Source: Mucilaginibacter ginsenosidivorax (GTDB lineage: Bacteria; Bacteroidota; Bacteroidia; Sphingobacteriales; Sphingobacteriaceae). Taken from it: DNA of 64,000 bases. Positions within the stretch are counted from its first letter, which is position 1. Each line of letters starts with the position of its first letter. A model generated the notes under the pieces. It was given only the letters and a program-made list of their open reading frames with translations. It had not been told where the DNA came from and ran no database searches. Both the position numbers and the translations under genes were made by a program. The stretch covers positions 3,906,001-3,970,000 of the forward strand of contig NZ_CP042437.1 of the NCBI RefSeq assembly GCF_007971525.1, in the 5' to 3' direction. This document shows, piece by piece, positions 7,580 to 16,981 of this stretch.

Positions 7580-10258
7580 TTATTTAAGTGAGTATACCCA
7601 GTTAACTATCTGTTTAATTTCAGCCGGTTTTAGGTTAGGGTGGGCGGGCATATCCACATCGCCCCAAACCCCGTGACCGCCGGTTGCTATTTTTTTAACC
7701 AGGTGCGCGGTTGATGCTGCGTTTTTGGGGTACTTTTTAGCAACGTCGGTAAATGCCGGGCCTACTGACTTTTCGGCTACTTTGTGGCAAGCCTTGCAAT
7801 CTAAAGACATCATTAAGGTCATCCCCGCGGCGTTAGCCTTAATGTTTGCCATTTTTAGTTTCATATCTGGCGAATCCTGACCGGCTAATACCGGTGTGGT
7901 TTTACTTAACGTGGCTGCGCCTTCATCATCTTTAACCTCAACCGATACATTATAGTTGCCTTTTTTAGTATACGTATAAACCAGCTTTGGCAAAGCCGTT
8001 GTTTTTTTGATGCCGTTGCCCAGGTTCCAGGTGTAGGTCATTGCGTTATTCTCCGGATCGGTTGCGGTTGCGGTAAAAGTTACCGCTAAAGGCAATTTAC
8101 CGAATGCTTTATTTGCCGTAATACTTTTTACTTCGGGCGCGCGGTTGCCGTTATTGTAATCAATACGGGCCAAACCGGCATCCTTGTTTTTTGTAAACCA
8201 GCCCGAGCCATATTCAAGCACATAAATTTTCCCGTCGGGACCGGTTTCCATATCAATAGGCGAGTTGAATTTGGTGGTGGCCATAAACGGTTCCATTTTG
8301 TCCAGGTCGCCATTGGGTTGCAGGGTAAGTACTTTTATCCAGCCGCGGATCCAATCATAAAAAAATACTTTTTTGTTATAATAATCGGGCAGGCGTGTTG
8401 CTTTGGGATACAGGTCTGTATAATAAATGGGGCCGGCCATGGTAGTACGCCCGCCAGAGCCAACTTGCGGAAAATCTTTCGATTCGCCATAAGGATACCA
8501 GATAAATGCAGGTTGTGCAGGCGGCAGTTCTCTTAAGCCTGTATTGTTCCTGGAATCGTTTATCGGGTGCAGCGGGTCAAAATTAGGGCCCGATTCGCCG
8601 GTTGCATAGTTATAGGCATGGTAAGGGATATTGGGGCCAATAAACAACGGCCATCCAAAGAAACCTGCCGCTTTGGCCTGGTTAAATTCATCGTAACCAC
8701 GCGGTCCGCGTGTAGCCAGGCTATCGTTATTGGCATCGGGCCCAACTTCGCCCCAGTACAGGTAGTCGTTCTTTTTATCAACGGCTATACGGTATGGGTT
8801 TCGGTCGCCCATTACATAAATTTCGGGGCGGGTGCCTGCGGTGCCCGGTTTAAACAGGTTGCCATCGGGGATGGTATAAGTACCATCACTTTTTATTTTT
8901 ATCCTCAGGATTTTGCCTCTTAAATCGTTGGTATTCCCTGCAGAGCGCCTTGAATCATGATTTAAATGCTCGGGGCGGTCGTCCAAAGGTGCAAACGCAT
9001 GCGTATCATGGGGCAAGTTTTTGCCCTCATCAAATGGCGTAGTATTATCGCCGGTAGATACAAAAAGCAAATGATCGGGCCCAAACGCTATTGAGCCGCC
9101 GGTATGACAGCAAATTTCACGTTGAGAGTACAGTTGTAATACAATTTTTTCTGATTTATTGTCGATAGTATCGCCTGTAAGCGTAAATCGCGATAAACGG
9201 TTTACCGAAGTATCGGCCGGACTGTAATAAATATATACATAGTGGTTGGTTTTAAAATCCGGATCGGCCTGGATGCCTAAAACGCCCTCTTCGGCATTTA
9301 CGCCTTTAGTGTGCAGCGTTTTAAAATAAGCGTTCAGGAAACCAACCTGTTTTATGGTTTTGGTGGCGTTTTTAAACAGCATGATTTCGCCCCGGCGCTG
9401 GGTTACTAAAATATCCAGGTTGGGCAAAATGGTCATTTCCGTAGGCTCGTAAAAAGTACCCTGAATAAGGGATGTTCTTACAAAACGGTTTTCCTCGGGC
9501 ACACGCAACGTGGTACATTTGGAATAATCGAGTTTTTTATTATCGCCAATGGCATATTTAATACCGCCCAGCAGGTGGCCTAAATATACAGGGTCGCTGT
9601 ACGATTCGTCGGTATGACCAAGTTCGGTATAAAAAGCGCGTCCGTTTTCAAAGTCGTGGTACCAGGCCATTGGGTGGTTATCGCCGTTGATGCCACCTTT
9701 GTAGCTGTTTTCGTCAATTTTAATTAGCACATGCAGATTTTTGCTGATCTTTTTAAAGTTGTACCACTCGTCAGTCCTTTTCCATTCATCGGGCAAAGCG
9801 CGGGTTGAGGGATGATTTTTATCCACCACTTTTAATATGGCCTCCTGCATAGCAGGGTGGCTGTCAAAGTAGGCGCCCACCAAACGGCCGTACCATTGCC
9901 AATCATATTCGGCATCGGCGGCGGCATGTACACCAACAAAATTGCCGCCTGCCTGCATATAGCGTTCCAGGTCGGCCTGTTGGTAATTGTTAAGCATATA
10001 GCCGGTAGTGCTTAAAAACACAACTGCAGTGTATTGGCTAAGATTGGTTTCGCTGATTTTTGCAGCGTTGGATGTGGTATCAACCGAGAAATTGTTTTCG
10101 GCGCCCAGTTTTATAATAGCTGCAGAACCTGCCGCAATGGATGCATGGTGATAACCGGATGTTTTAGTGAATACCAGAATTTTGGGCTTAACAACTATTT
10201 TGCTGAAGTTGAATACAAGCACAGACAGTGACAGCAGTAATGAAATTTTTAATCGCAT
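7580..10258 (-). CDS. Secreted ThuA / PQQ-type sugar dehydrogenase / PKD / cytochrome c fusion
   Basis: An 892-residue multidomain secreted protein. Order: signal peptide or anchor (1-20); ThuA-like class I glutaminase-fold domain (about 26-240, with KTSGYHH and ELGHTDESY); a six-bladed sugar/sorbosone dehydrogenase domain (about 250-690, with TEMTILPNLDILVTQRRG and GPDGKIYVLEYGSGW); a PKD domain (about 700-790); and a single-haem cytochrome c domain with CKACH near residue 826 and the GPAFTDVA segment. The architecture fits oxidation of an extracytoplasmic sugar with electron transfer to the attached haem. Bacteroidota carry many paralogues of this fusion. The true substrate is unknown. Confidence 0.88.
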   Translation of the reverse strand: MRLKISLLLSLSVLVFNFSKIVVKPKILVFTKTSGYHHASIAAGSAAIIKLGAENNFSVDTTSNAAKISETNLSQYTAVVFLSTTGYMLNNYQQADLERYMQAGGNFVGVHAAADAEYDWQWYGRLVGAYFDSHPAMQEAILKVVDKNHPSTRALPDEWKRTDEWYNFKKISKNLHVLIKIDENSYKGGINGDNHPMAWYHDFENGRAFYTELGHTDESYSDPVYLGHLLGGIKYAIGDNKKLDYSKCTTLRVPEENRFVRTSLIQGTFYEPTEMTILPNLDILVTQRRGEIMLFKNATKTIKQVGFLNAYFKTLHTKGVNAEEGVLGIQADPDFKTNHYVYIYYSPADTSVNRLSRFTLTGDTIDNKSEKIVLQLYSQREICCHTGGSIAFGPDHLLFVSTGDNTTPFDEGKNLPHDTHAFAPLDDRPEHLNHDSRRSAGNTNDLRGKILRIKIKSDGTYTIPDGNLFKPGTAGTRPEIYVMGDRNPYRIAVDKKNDYLYWGEVGPDANNDSLATRGPRGYDEFNQAKAAGFFGWPLFIGPNIPYHAYNYATGESGPNFDPLHPINDSRNNTGLRELPPAQPAFIWYPYGESKDFPQVGSGGRTTMAGPIYYTDLYPKATRLPDYYNKKVFFYDWIRGWIKVLTLQPNGDLDKMEPFMATTKFNSPIDMETGPDGKIYVLEYGSGWFTKNKDAGLARIDYNNGNRAPEVKSITANKAFGKLPLAVTFTATATDPENNAMTYTWNLGNGIKKTTALPKLVYTYTKKGNYNVSVEVKDDEGAATLSKTTPVLAGQDSPDMKLKMANIKANAAGMTLMMSLDCKACHKVAEKSVGPAFTDVAKKYPKNAASTAHLVKKIATGGHGVWGDVDMPAHPNLKPAEIKQIVNWVYSLK

Positions 10259-10484
10259 AGAAAATATTGAGAGGTTTTATGGGTACTTGCCTGGGTTTTT
10301 GATTTGTGGCTAAAATCGGCTGAATATAGACATTTCCATCGATTGCGTAACTTTAGTATCGCAAATATTACAAGTTAATAACAAGGTGGTTTGGCTGGAT
10401 AAAATGAGTGTTTGTACAACAATTAAAAAAAGGAAACGTCGTTTGAGTAAAAAAATAAGGCGCTTTTTTAAAAATTAACCGTGC

Positions 10485-10895
10485 TTATTTCTCCACCTGA
10501 GCAAGCCAGTCTGATATCACTTTTTTCATGCCAGCCTCTTTGCTTTTTAAATCATCCATATCCTTAATATATAAAAGTCGGCGGCCATCCGCATAGTCGC
10601 CCTCTAAAAGTCCTGTGTTATCAATAACTTTTGCCCCGCTGGGAAAAACCAGCAAAATGCGTTTATGCAGGTTCATCACCATGATATACCTTTTATATTC
10701 TTTGGGGTTAAAGGGCTTCATTTCGCCAGTGTACAAAAAGCTGGGGGCGTTCCATTTTATCTCTTCGCCAATTTCAGGGTTCACGCTTAAAACTATCTGC
10801 CTGATGGCCTGTACAATTTGGGCAACCGGGGCGTCCAGTTTTTCAATGTATTCGGTTACCTGTTGGCTGTTTGTTTTGGGTGGTAATTTGGCCAT
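10485..10895 (-). CDS. DUF1801 (YdhG-like) domain protein
   Basis: A 136-residue cytosolic protein of the DUF1801 fold, with IKWNAPSF (near residue 50) and the HKRILLVFPSGAK strand. The function of the family is not established. I chose the ATG at 10895 (MAKLPPK) because homologues begin there; an in-frame start 10 codons earlier (10925) would add a poorly conserved extension. It stands alone between the secreted dehydrogenase and the sugar operon. Confidence 0.75.
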   Translation of the reverse strand: MAKLPPKTNSQQVTEYIEKLDAPVAQIVQAIRQIVLSVNPEIGEEIKWNAPSFLYTGEMKPFNPKEYKRYIMVMNLHKRILLVFPSGAKVIDNTGLLEGDYADGRRLLYIKDMDDLKSKEAGMKKVISDWLAQVEK

Positions 10896-11285
10896 GGTTA
10901 TTTGCAGGTTATTAAGGTTATACAAATATGTTGAATATCGGGGAGGATTGAAAGCGGATGCCCACTAAACGGCTAAGCCATTTTTAGCTCCTTTAACCCT
11001 TAATTTGGCTCAGAAACTACATTTTACAGTTGCGGCTTCAGGGTTGACGGCTGATAATTCTTCGGGTGTAATGAAGCTCAGTGGTTGAGTGTTCTTACCC
11101 ATGCTAATATCCTTGAAGTTTATGCTAATAAAGCGGGTTGTAATAAAAAAAATTATCTTTATGATTGTGACCGGCTTTGGGCTTATTGTGCATAAAGCAA
11201 GCGTTACAGCAAATAAATAAGGTATTGCATTTTACCAATTGATGCATTATTGATTTTTTACTAACAAATAACCTATGTTTTTAAG
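10896..11285. other. Intergenic region upstream of the GH172 operon
   Basis: About 390 bp without a confident gene. It contains one short reading frame on the minus strand (11010-11102, 30 codons, preceded by AAGGA 9 bp upstream of ATG), discussed as a finding. The promoter for the rightward operon should lie in 11200-11280, but no exact TAnnTTTG box is present. Confidence 0.4.
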
Positions 11286-12464
11286 ATGAAAAATTACGTT
11301 TTATTATTGCTAAGCTGGATGTTTGTTTTACTGGCAGCACCGGTTGCGTTTGCCCAAAAAAAGTTTAATGGTCTTGATGTTGGCCTGGGTAACCTGTACC
11401 GCACCAGCGATGCCAAAACCCGGTCGATTAGTCCGGAAAATTTTAACGGCGAGAAAGGCAAAGGCGGCATGGCCACCACTGGCACGGGTGCCAATGCCTC
11501 GCGCGATTTGGGTCAGACCTGGAAGGTGAGCCCAAGCGTAGTTATCAAAAAACACAGCACATTTACCATTGCCGAAATTAACGAAAGCGGTGCCATTCAG
11601 CATATTTGGATGACGCCTACAGGTAACTGGCGTTATAGCATCCTTCGTTTTTACTGGGACGATGAAACCACTCCCGCTGTTGAAGTGCCCGTTGGCGACT
11701 TTTTTTGTATGGGCTGGGGTAAGTATTCGCCCCTGGCCAGTTTAGCGGTGGCTGTTAACCCGGGCAGTGCCTTTAACTGTTACTGGCCAATGCCGTTCCG
11801 CAAAAAATGCCGCATCACCATGGAAAACATTGATGATAACGATATGGTGCTCTATTACCAGGTTGATTATACGCTGACAGATATCCCCGATGACGCGGGT
11901 TACTTTCATGCGCAGTTTCGCCGTACCAATCCCCTGCCGTATAAAAAAGATTATGTTTTGGTGGATAGTATTGTAGGTAAAGGACAGTATGTGGGCACTT
12001 ATTTAGCTTACGGCAGTCACAAAAACGGCTGGTGGGGCGAGGGCGAGATTAAGTTTTTCATGGATGGCGATACCAAATTCCCTACTATAAACGGCACCGG
12101 TACCGAGGATTATTTTTGCGGATCATATGACTTTGATACCCGGCATAAAGATGCCAACGGCAAAGAAAAGAACGAAACCGAATATACCGAATTTAACACA
12201 CCCTACAGCGGCCTTGCCCAGGTAATTGGCGGCGATGGCCACTATACCGTGGCCCAGCGCTTCGGCCTGTATCGCTGGCATATTGTTGACCCCATCAGGT
12301 TTGAGAAAAGCCTGAAAGTAACCATCCAGGCACTGGGCTGGCGACACGACGGGCGTTATATGCCTTTGCAGGACGATATAGCATCCACCGTGTTTTGGTA
12401 CCAGACCGGCCCAACTAACCCATTCCCCAAATTACCGTCGCGCGACGAACTGGAAGTAAACTGA
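11286..12464 (+). CDS. Secreted DUF2961 / GH172-type glycoside hydrolase
   Basis: A 392-residue exported protein; the signal peptide ends near APVAFA/QKK (residue 23). The GH172 (DUF2961) beta-jelly-roll fold is recognised by GAIQHIWMTP, FYWDDETTPAVEVPVGDFF and the highly conserved GTGTEDYF with Glu274. Characterised GH172 enzymes act on fructofuranose dianhydrides or remove D-arabinofuranose from arabinans. It opens a five-gene operon whose other products fit D-arabinose or L-fucose catabolism, which favours a D-arabinofuranosidase-like role. That assignment is inference. The stop overlaps the next ATG by one base. Confidence 0.85.
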   Translation: MKNYVLLLLSWMFVLLAAPVAFAQKKFNGLDVGLGNLYRTSDAKTRSISPENFNGEKGKGGMATTGTGANASRDLGQTWKVSPSVVIKKHSTFTIAEINESGAIQHIWMTPTGNWRYSILRFYWDDETTPAVEVPVGDFFCMGWGKYSPLASLAVAVNPGSAFNCYWPMPFRKKCRITMENIDDNDMVLYYQVDYTLTDIPDDAGYFHAQFRRTNPLPYKKDYVLVDSIVGKGQYVGTYLAYGSHKNGWWGEGEIKFFMDGDTKFPTINGTGTEDYFCGSYDFDTRHKDANGKEKNETEYTEFNTPYSGLAQVIGGDGHYTVAQRFGLYRWHIVDPIRFEKSLKVTIQALGWRHDGRYMPLQDDIASTVFWYQTGPTNPFPKLPSRDELEVN

Positions 12465-13321
12465 TGAAGCTATACAAAATTGCCAAAGGCATCCTGCTGG
12501 AGCATGAAGGTGCCGCTTACATTATTGATGATAGCTGGGATAAACTGGTAAACCGCGACAACCTGGCCGCCTACCTGCAATCCGTTATCGACGATACTAC
12601 GCCGTTAACCGCTGGGGTATACCAGGAATTTACCAATAGCCGGGCACTGCCGCCCATTGGCACGCAGGAGGTTTGGGCTGCGGGCGTAACCTATTTAAAA
12701 AGCCGCGACGCCCGGATGGAAGAATCAGAAAGCTCGGGAGGGGCCAGTTTGTACGATAAGGTTTATGATGCCCCAAGACCCGAACTGTTTTTTAAAGCCA
12801 CGCACTACCGGGTAAGCGGCCACGGCGGCGAGGTGTACATCCGTAAGGATTCGGAATGGAACGTGCCCGAGCCGGAATTGACCCTGTACATCAATAGCAA
12901 AGGCAATATCCAGGGCTATACCATTGGTAACGATATGAGTTCGCGCAGTATTGAGGGCGAAAATGCCCTGTACCTGCCGCAAGCCAAAATCTACGAAAAA
13001 AGTGCCGCACTTGGCCCTTGCTTATATGTAAGCGCAGAGCCATTGCCTGCTGATTCGGCCATCAAACTCCTCATCAAAAGAGATGGTGCCGCGGTGTACC
13101 AGGATGAAACCACCATATCGCGCATTAAACGCTCTTTTACCGAACTGGCGGGCTATTTATATGCCGAGTGCGATTTTCCGCAGGGTTGTTACCTCATGAC
13201 GGGTACCTGCCTGGTGCCACCGCCAACGTTTACTTTACAGGTAGGTGATGAGGTTTATATTACGATAGACCACATCGGTACCATGATCAACACCATCGGT
13301 ATTAACCCTAAACATAAATAA
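12464..13321 (+). CDS. FAH-family enzyme (2-keto-3-deoxy-sugar-acid dehydratase or hydrolase)
   Basis: A 285-residue cytosolic enzyme of the fumarylacetoacetate hydrolase family. Metal ligands are suggested by WNVPEPELTLYIN (about 128-140) and by GYTIGNDMSSRSIEGEN (about 147-163). The pattern, including LYLPQAKIYEKSAALGPC, is close to 2-dehydro-3-deoxy-D-arabinonate dehydratase; the alternative is the 2,4-diketo-3-deoxy-L-fuconate hydrolase branch. Both act at the end of non-phosphorylating sugar oxidation. Translation starts one base inside the stop of the GH172 gene, so the two are coupled. Confidence 0.8.
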   Translation: MKLYKIAKGILLEHEGAAYIIDDSWDKLVNRDNLAAYLQSVIDDTTPLTAGVYQEFTNSRALPPIGTQEVWAAGVTYLKSRDARMEESESSGGASLYDKVYDAPRPELFFKATHYRVSGHGGEVYIRKDSEWNVPEPELTLYINSKGNIQGYTIGNDMSSRSIEGENALYLPQAKIYEKSAALGPCLYVSAEPLPADSAIKLLIKRDGAAVYQDETTISRIKRSFTELAGYLYAECDFPQGCYLMTGTCLVPPPTFTLQVGDEVYITIDHIGTMINTIGINPKHK

Positions 13322-13328
13322 TGGCATC

Positions 13329-14540
13329 ATGAAAGGAGGTAAAGTTTTAGTGTTTGTTTTAACAATAGTAACGCTTACATCGTGCAAGGAGATGATGCCC
13401 AAGGCGCCTAAAGGCAGCTTTATATTTGACCTTAACTTTTTATTGCATCATGATAGTATTATTGTTTTAAAAACTAACAACGGTTTGGGCATGGTAGCAG
13501 TATCTCCCAAATACCAGGCTAAAGTATTTACATCCACAGCCGATGGCTTTAACGGCAAAAGTTTTGGCTGGATCAAATACGAAACCTTCGACCTGAAACA
13601 GCCCGACCCGCACATGAACGCTTTTGGCGGCGAAGACAGGCTTTGGCTTGGCCCCGAAGGGGGCAGGTTCTCGCTTTTCTTTAAACCGGGTACCCCAATG
13701 GAATTTGCTAACTGGCATACCCCGGCCGCGGTTGACAATGAAAGCTGGCAACTGGTTTCCTCGTCGGATACCCGTGCATCTATGAGTAAAACTACCCGGC
13801 TGCAAAACTATGCTGGCACGCAACTGGATATCAAACTCCAGAGGGATATCGAGATCATGGAACCGGAAGCAATTAACCGGTTGCTGGGCATCAGCCCGGA
13901 TGCCACTATAAAACTGGTTGGCTTTAGCACCATAAACACCATTACCAACACCGGCAACACAGCCTGGGACGAAACCACCGGCGCGCCCTGTCTCTGGAAC
14001 CTGGATATGTTTACCCCATCGCCTAAAACAGTTATTGTGGTGCCATATGTAGATAATGCCACCGGCAAGGTTGCCACCACCAATTACTTCGGCGAGATTG
14101 CTAACGACCGCATCACCTATAAGAAAGGCATCCTGTTGTTTAAAGCCGATGGCAAATCGCGCGGCAAGCTGGGCATCCCGCCAAACCGGGCCAAAAACAT
14201 TGCCGGCAGCTATGATGCCAGCAACCGGGTACTAACCATTACCGTTTTTGATATTGACAACGGCGCCAGATACCTTAACCAGGAGTGGAAAACCGACACC
14301 GCCCCCTTTAGCGGCGATGCCGTAAACGCCTATAACGACGGCCCGCTGGCAGATGGCAAACAGATGGGCCCTTTTTACGAAATTGAAAGCGTATCGCCAG
14401 CCGCGTTTTTAAAACCCGGCCAAAAGCTGGCGCACAAGCACAGCGTATTCCACTTTACCGGGGACGAAAAAGCACTTAACACCATCGCCCTGAAAACGCT
14501 GGGTGTTTCAATAAAAGATATTACATCAGCATTAAAATAA
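13329..14540 (+). CDS. DUF6786-family lipoprotein
   Basis: A 403-residue lipoprotein. The lipobox TLTSC puts the lipidated Cys at residue 19. The rest lacks named motifs apart from GGEDRLWLGPEGGRFSLFF (about 99-117) and a mutarotase-like beta pattern. I recall this as DUF6786, a Bacteroidota family of unknown function found near carbohydrate genes; that name is from memory. Only 7 bp separate it from the FAH gene. A strong AAAGGAGG lies just inside the coding sequence after the ATG and does not appear to serve a downstream start. It could be an epimerase-like or sugar-binding protein of the operon. Confidence 0.65.
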   Translation: MKGGKVLVFVLTIVTLTSCKEMMPKAPKGSFIFDLNFLLHHDSIIVLKTNNGLGMVAVSPKYQAKVFTSTADGFNGKSFGWIKYETFDLKQPDPHMNAFGGEDRLWLGPEGGRFSLFFKPGTPMEFANWHTPAAVDNESWQLVSSSDTRASMSKTTRLQNYAGTQLDIKLQRDIEIMEPEAINRLLGISPDATIKLVGFSTINTITNTGNTAWDETTGAPCLWNLDMFTPSPKTVIVVPYVDNATGKVATTNYFGEIANDRITYKKGILLFKADGKSRGKLGIPPNRAKNIAGSYDASNRVLTITVFDIDNGARYLNQEWKTDTAPFSGDAVNAYNDGPLADGKQMGPFYEIESVSPAAFLKPGQKLAHKHSVFHFTGDEKALNTIALKTLGVSIKDITSALK

Positions 14541-14576
14541 AAGCAACCCAATAAACCAATTATACAAAACCCAATT

Positions 14577-15854
14577 ATGTCAAAAAATAAAAATACGCTT
14601 GCTGTGGTCTTAATAACATCCCTGTTCTTTATCTGGGGCTTTGCGTTAAATCTTAACCCGATACTGATACCGCACTTAAAAAAGGCCTGCCAGCTAAGTG
14701 ATCTGCAATCGTCACTGGTAGATTCTGCGGCGTATTTTGCTTACTTTTTGTTGCCCATACCGGCTGCACAGTTTATGAAACGATATGGTTACAAAGGGGG
14801 CATCCTGTTTGGTTTAATACTTTTTTCGGTTGGTGCATTCCTGTTTTTCCCGGCTTCAATTGTACGTAACTACGCGTTTTTCCTGGGGGCGCTGTTCATC
14901 ATATTTTCGGGTGCTGCTTTTTTAGAAACCGCCGCCAACCCATACATCAGCGTGTTAGGTGATCCGGAGAGCGCTACGCAACGTATCAACTTTGCACAAA
15001 CGTTTAACGGCCTTGCAGCGGTATTGGCATCTTATTTAGGAGGCAAGGCCATACTATCGGGCAAAGTGCTTACGCCCGATCAGGAGAAGGCCATGTCGTC
15101 GCTACAATTGAATAACTATTTAAATAAAGAGGCGTCATCCGTACAATTGCCCTTCCTGATCATCGCAGTTACTGTGCTTATAGTGGCTATCCTGTTATGG
15201 CGTACCCATTTGCCCGAAATTGTTGAAGAAGGTGAAGGCCTGTCACAGCACGAAGACCGCACTTTTTTGGAGCGTATTGCCGACTTATTGAACGAAAAGG
15301 GTTTAAGGTTTGGGGTAGTAGCGCAATTTTTTTATGTAGGCGGGCAGGCCTGTGTAGGAAGTTTTCTGATCCGTTTTTCTGAAAGGGTAGCTGGAGTAGA
15401 TGAGGCAGCGGCCAATAATTACCTTACTATGGCCCTTTTCGCTTTTCTGGCAGGCCGGTTTATTGGCACTTTCCTGATGTCATTTATCAACCCAGTAAAA
15501 CTGCTGGCTATTTATGGTATCACCAATGTGTCGCTTATTGTGCTTTCGGTGTTTTTACACGGTAAGTTCCCGGTTTACGCGTTAATTGGAGTCGAGTTTT
15601 TTATGTCGATCATGTTCCCTACGATATTCTCGTTAAGTATCCGGGGATTGGGGGCCAAAACCAAAGAGGGTTCATCACTGGTGATCATGGCTATAGTAGG
15701 CGGTGCTATTTTCCCGCCGATAATGGGCAAACTATCTGATATGACCAATATCCAGATTGCTTACCTGGTACCGGCCGCCTGCTTTTTGTTTGTTTTTTAC
15801 TTTGCCATACGAAATTTAAAAGTAAAAGAGGTGAAACTTACCGTATCCCACTAA
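14577..15854 (+). CDS. fucP: FucP-like MFS sugar:proton symporter
   Basis: A 425-residue major facilitator with about 12 membrane segments. It matches the FucP/GluP branch: WGFALNLNPILIPHLKKAC at the N terminus, FLETAANPYISVLGD (about 118-132) and FFYVGGQACVGSFLIRF in the C half. Characterised FucP carries L-fucose and also D-arabinose, which shares its ring stereochemistry. Within this operon it is the likely importer of the released sugar. 36 bp separate it from the upstream lipoprotein gene and 33 bp from the dehydrogenase, so it is in the same transcript. The exact sugar is inferred. Confidence 0.85.
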   Translation: MSKNKNTLAVVLITSLFFIWGFALNLNPILIPHLKKACQLSDLQSSLVDSAAYFAYFLLPIPAAQFMKRYGYKGGILFGLILFSVGAFLFFPASIVRNYAFFLGALFIIFSGAAFLETAANPYISVLGDPESATQRINFAQTFNGLAAVLASYLGGKAILSGKVLTPDQEKAMSSLQLNNYLNKEASSVQLPFLIIAVTVLIVAILLWRTHLPEIVEEGEGLSQHEDRTFLERIADLLNEKGLRFGVVAQFFYVGGQACVGSFLIRFSERVAGVDEAAANNYLTMALFAFLAGRFIGTFLMSFINPVKLLAIYGITNVSLIVLSVFLHGKFPVYALIGVEFFMSIMFPTIFSLSIRGLGAKTKEGSSLVIMAIVGGAIFPPIMGKLSDMTNIQIAYLVPAACFLFVFYFAIRNLKVKEVKLTVSH

Positions 15855-15887
15855 CAAATCAATTTTTATAACGAATATCCATATACC

Positions 15888-16676
15888 ATGAATTTACAAC
15901 TCACAGATAAAGTAATTATAGTAACCGGCGGTGCAAAAGGCATAGGCGAGGGCATAGTTAAAGTTTTGGCTGCCGAGGGCGCCATCCCGGTTATTATAGG
16001 CCGCAGCGAGGTTGATAATCTTAAAGTTGTCCATGAAGTTGAAGCCGCCGGTGGCAGGGCCTTCCAGGTTGCGGCCGAACTTACCGACCCTAAAGCCAAC
16101 GAAAACGCCATTACCGCCACTGTAGCCAAATATGGCCGTATAGATGGCCTGGTAAATAACGCGGGGGTAAATGATGGTGTAGGCCTGGAAGACGGCAATT
16201 ACGAAGCCTTCATCGCATCGCTGCATAAAAATGTGGTGCATTATTACCTGATGGCCCATTACGCCCTGCCCGAACTCATCAAATCCAAAGGCGCTATCGT
16301 CAATATCACCTCCAAAACTGCCGACACCGGCCAGGGGCATACCTCGGGCTATGCGGCGGCGAACGGTGGCCGTAATGCCTTAACCCGCGAGTGGGCCGTG
16401 GAGCTGTTGAAATACGGTATCCGCGTAAACGCCGTGGTGGTAGCCGAATGCTGGACCCCCCTGTACGAAACCTGGCTAAGCAAAATGGCCGACCCCGAAG
16501 CCAAGCTCCAGGAAATTCAATCAAAAATACCCCTGGGCAACCGCATGACCACCGCCGAAGAGCTGGCCAATACCACCGCCTTCCTGCTCTCGCCCGTATC
16601 CAGCCACACCACCGGCCAACTGGTATACGTCGACGGAGGGTACACGCATTTGGATAGGGCGCTGGCGAATGCTTAA
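15888..16676 (+). CDS. SDR-family oxidoreductase (sugar dehydrogenase)
   Basis: A 262-residue classical short-chain dehydrogenase. The cofactor loop is GGAKGIGEG (residues 15-23), the NNAG motif is at residue 89-92, and the catalytic Ser (NITSKT), Tyr and Lys positions are near 141, 154 and 158; here the usual YxxxK reads YAAANGG, so the Lys is replaced by Asn. That substitution is seen directly and should be checked. By context it would oxidise L-fucose/D-arabinose or a 3-deoxy-keto acid. Last gene of the operon; a repeat cluster follows. Confidence 0.82.
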   Translation: MNLQLTDKVIIVTGGAKGIGEGIVKVLAAEGAIPVIIGRSEVDNLKVVHEVEAAGGRAFQVAAELTDPKANENAITATVAKYGRIDGLVNNAGVNDGVGLEDGNYEAFIASLHKNVVHYYLMAHYALPELIKSKGAIVNITSKTADTGQGHTSGYAAANGGRNALTREWAVELLKYGIRVNAVVVAECWTPLYETWLSKMADPEAKLQEIQSKIPLGNRMTTAEELANTTAFLLSPVSSHTTGQLVYVDGGYTHLDRALANA

Positions 16677-16963
16677 GATAGAATCAAGAGGCAAGAATCA
16701 AGAGTTAAGACATTTGAACGCCGGCAAAAGCATAAAATAGAATCAAGAATCAAGACTTTTAAACGCCGGCGAATACTCACCCGCCCGTCGCTGCGCTGGG
16801 GCACCCTCTCTTCAACTTCGTTGGAAAGAGGGGCTTGAACGAATGATACTTATTGTAAGAAATAAAACGCTTCCAAACCCCTCTTTCCTGCGCAGCAGAA
16901 GAGAGGGATGTCGGGCGTAGCCTCGACAGGGTGAGTCTTCGCCGCCTTTCCGCCAATGACTAA
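16677..16963. repeat. Dispersed repeats: AATCAAGA block and GACTCACCC copy B
   Basis: Between convergent genes. From 16679 to 16762 there are repeated AGAATCAAGA and AAGACTTTTAAACGCCGGC fragments. From 16764 to 16949 lies copy B of the GACTCACCC inverted repeat, with inner arms CCTCTCTTC...GAAAGAGGGG and CCCCTCTTTC...GAGAGGG. After 16950 a low-complexity AATGAACCA series runs into the 3' end of the next gene. No gene is present; the palindrome may end transcription from both sides. Confidence 0.65.
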
Positions 16964-16981
16964 CCACCATCCACCAATGAA

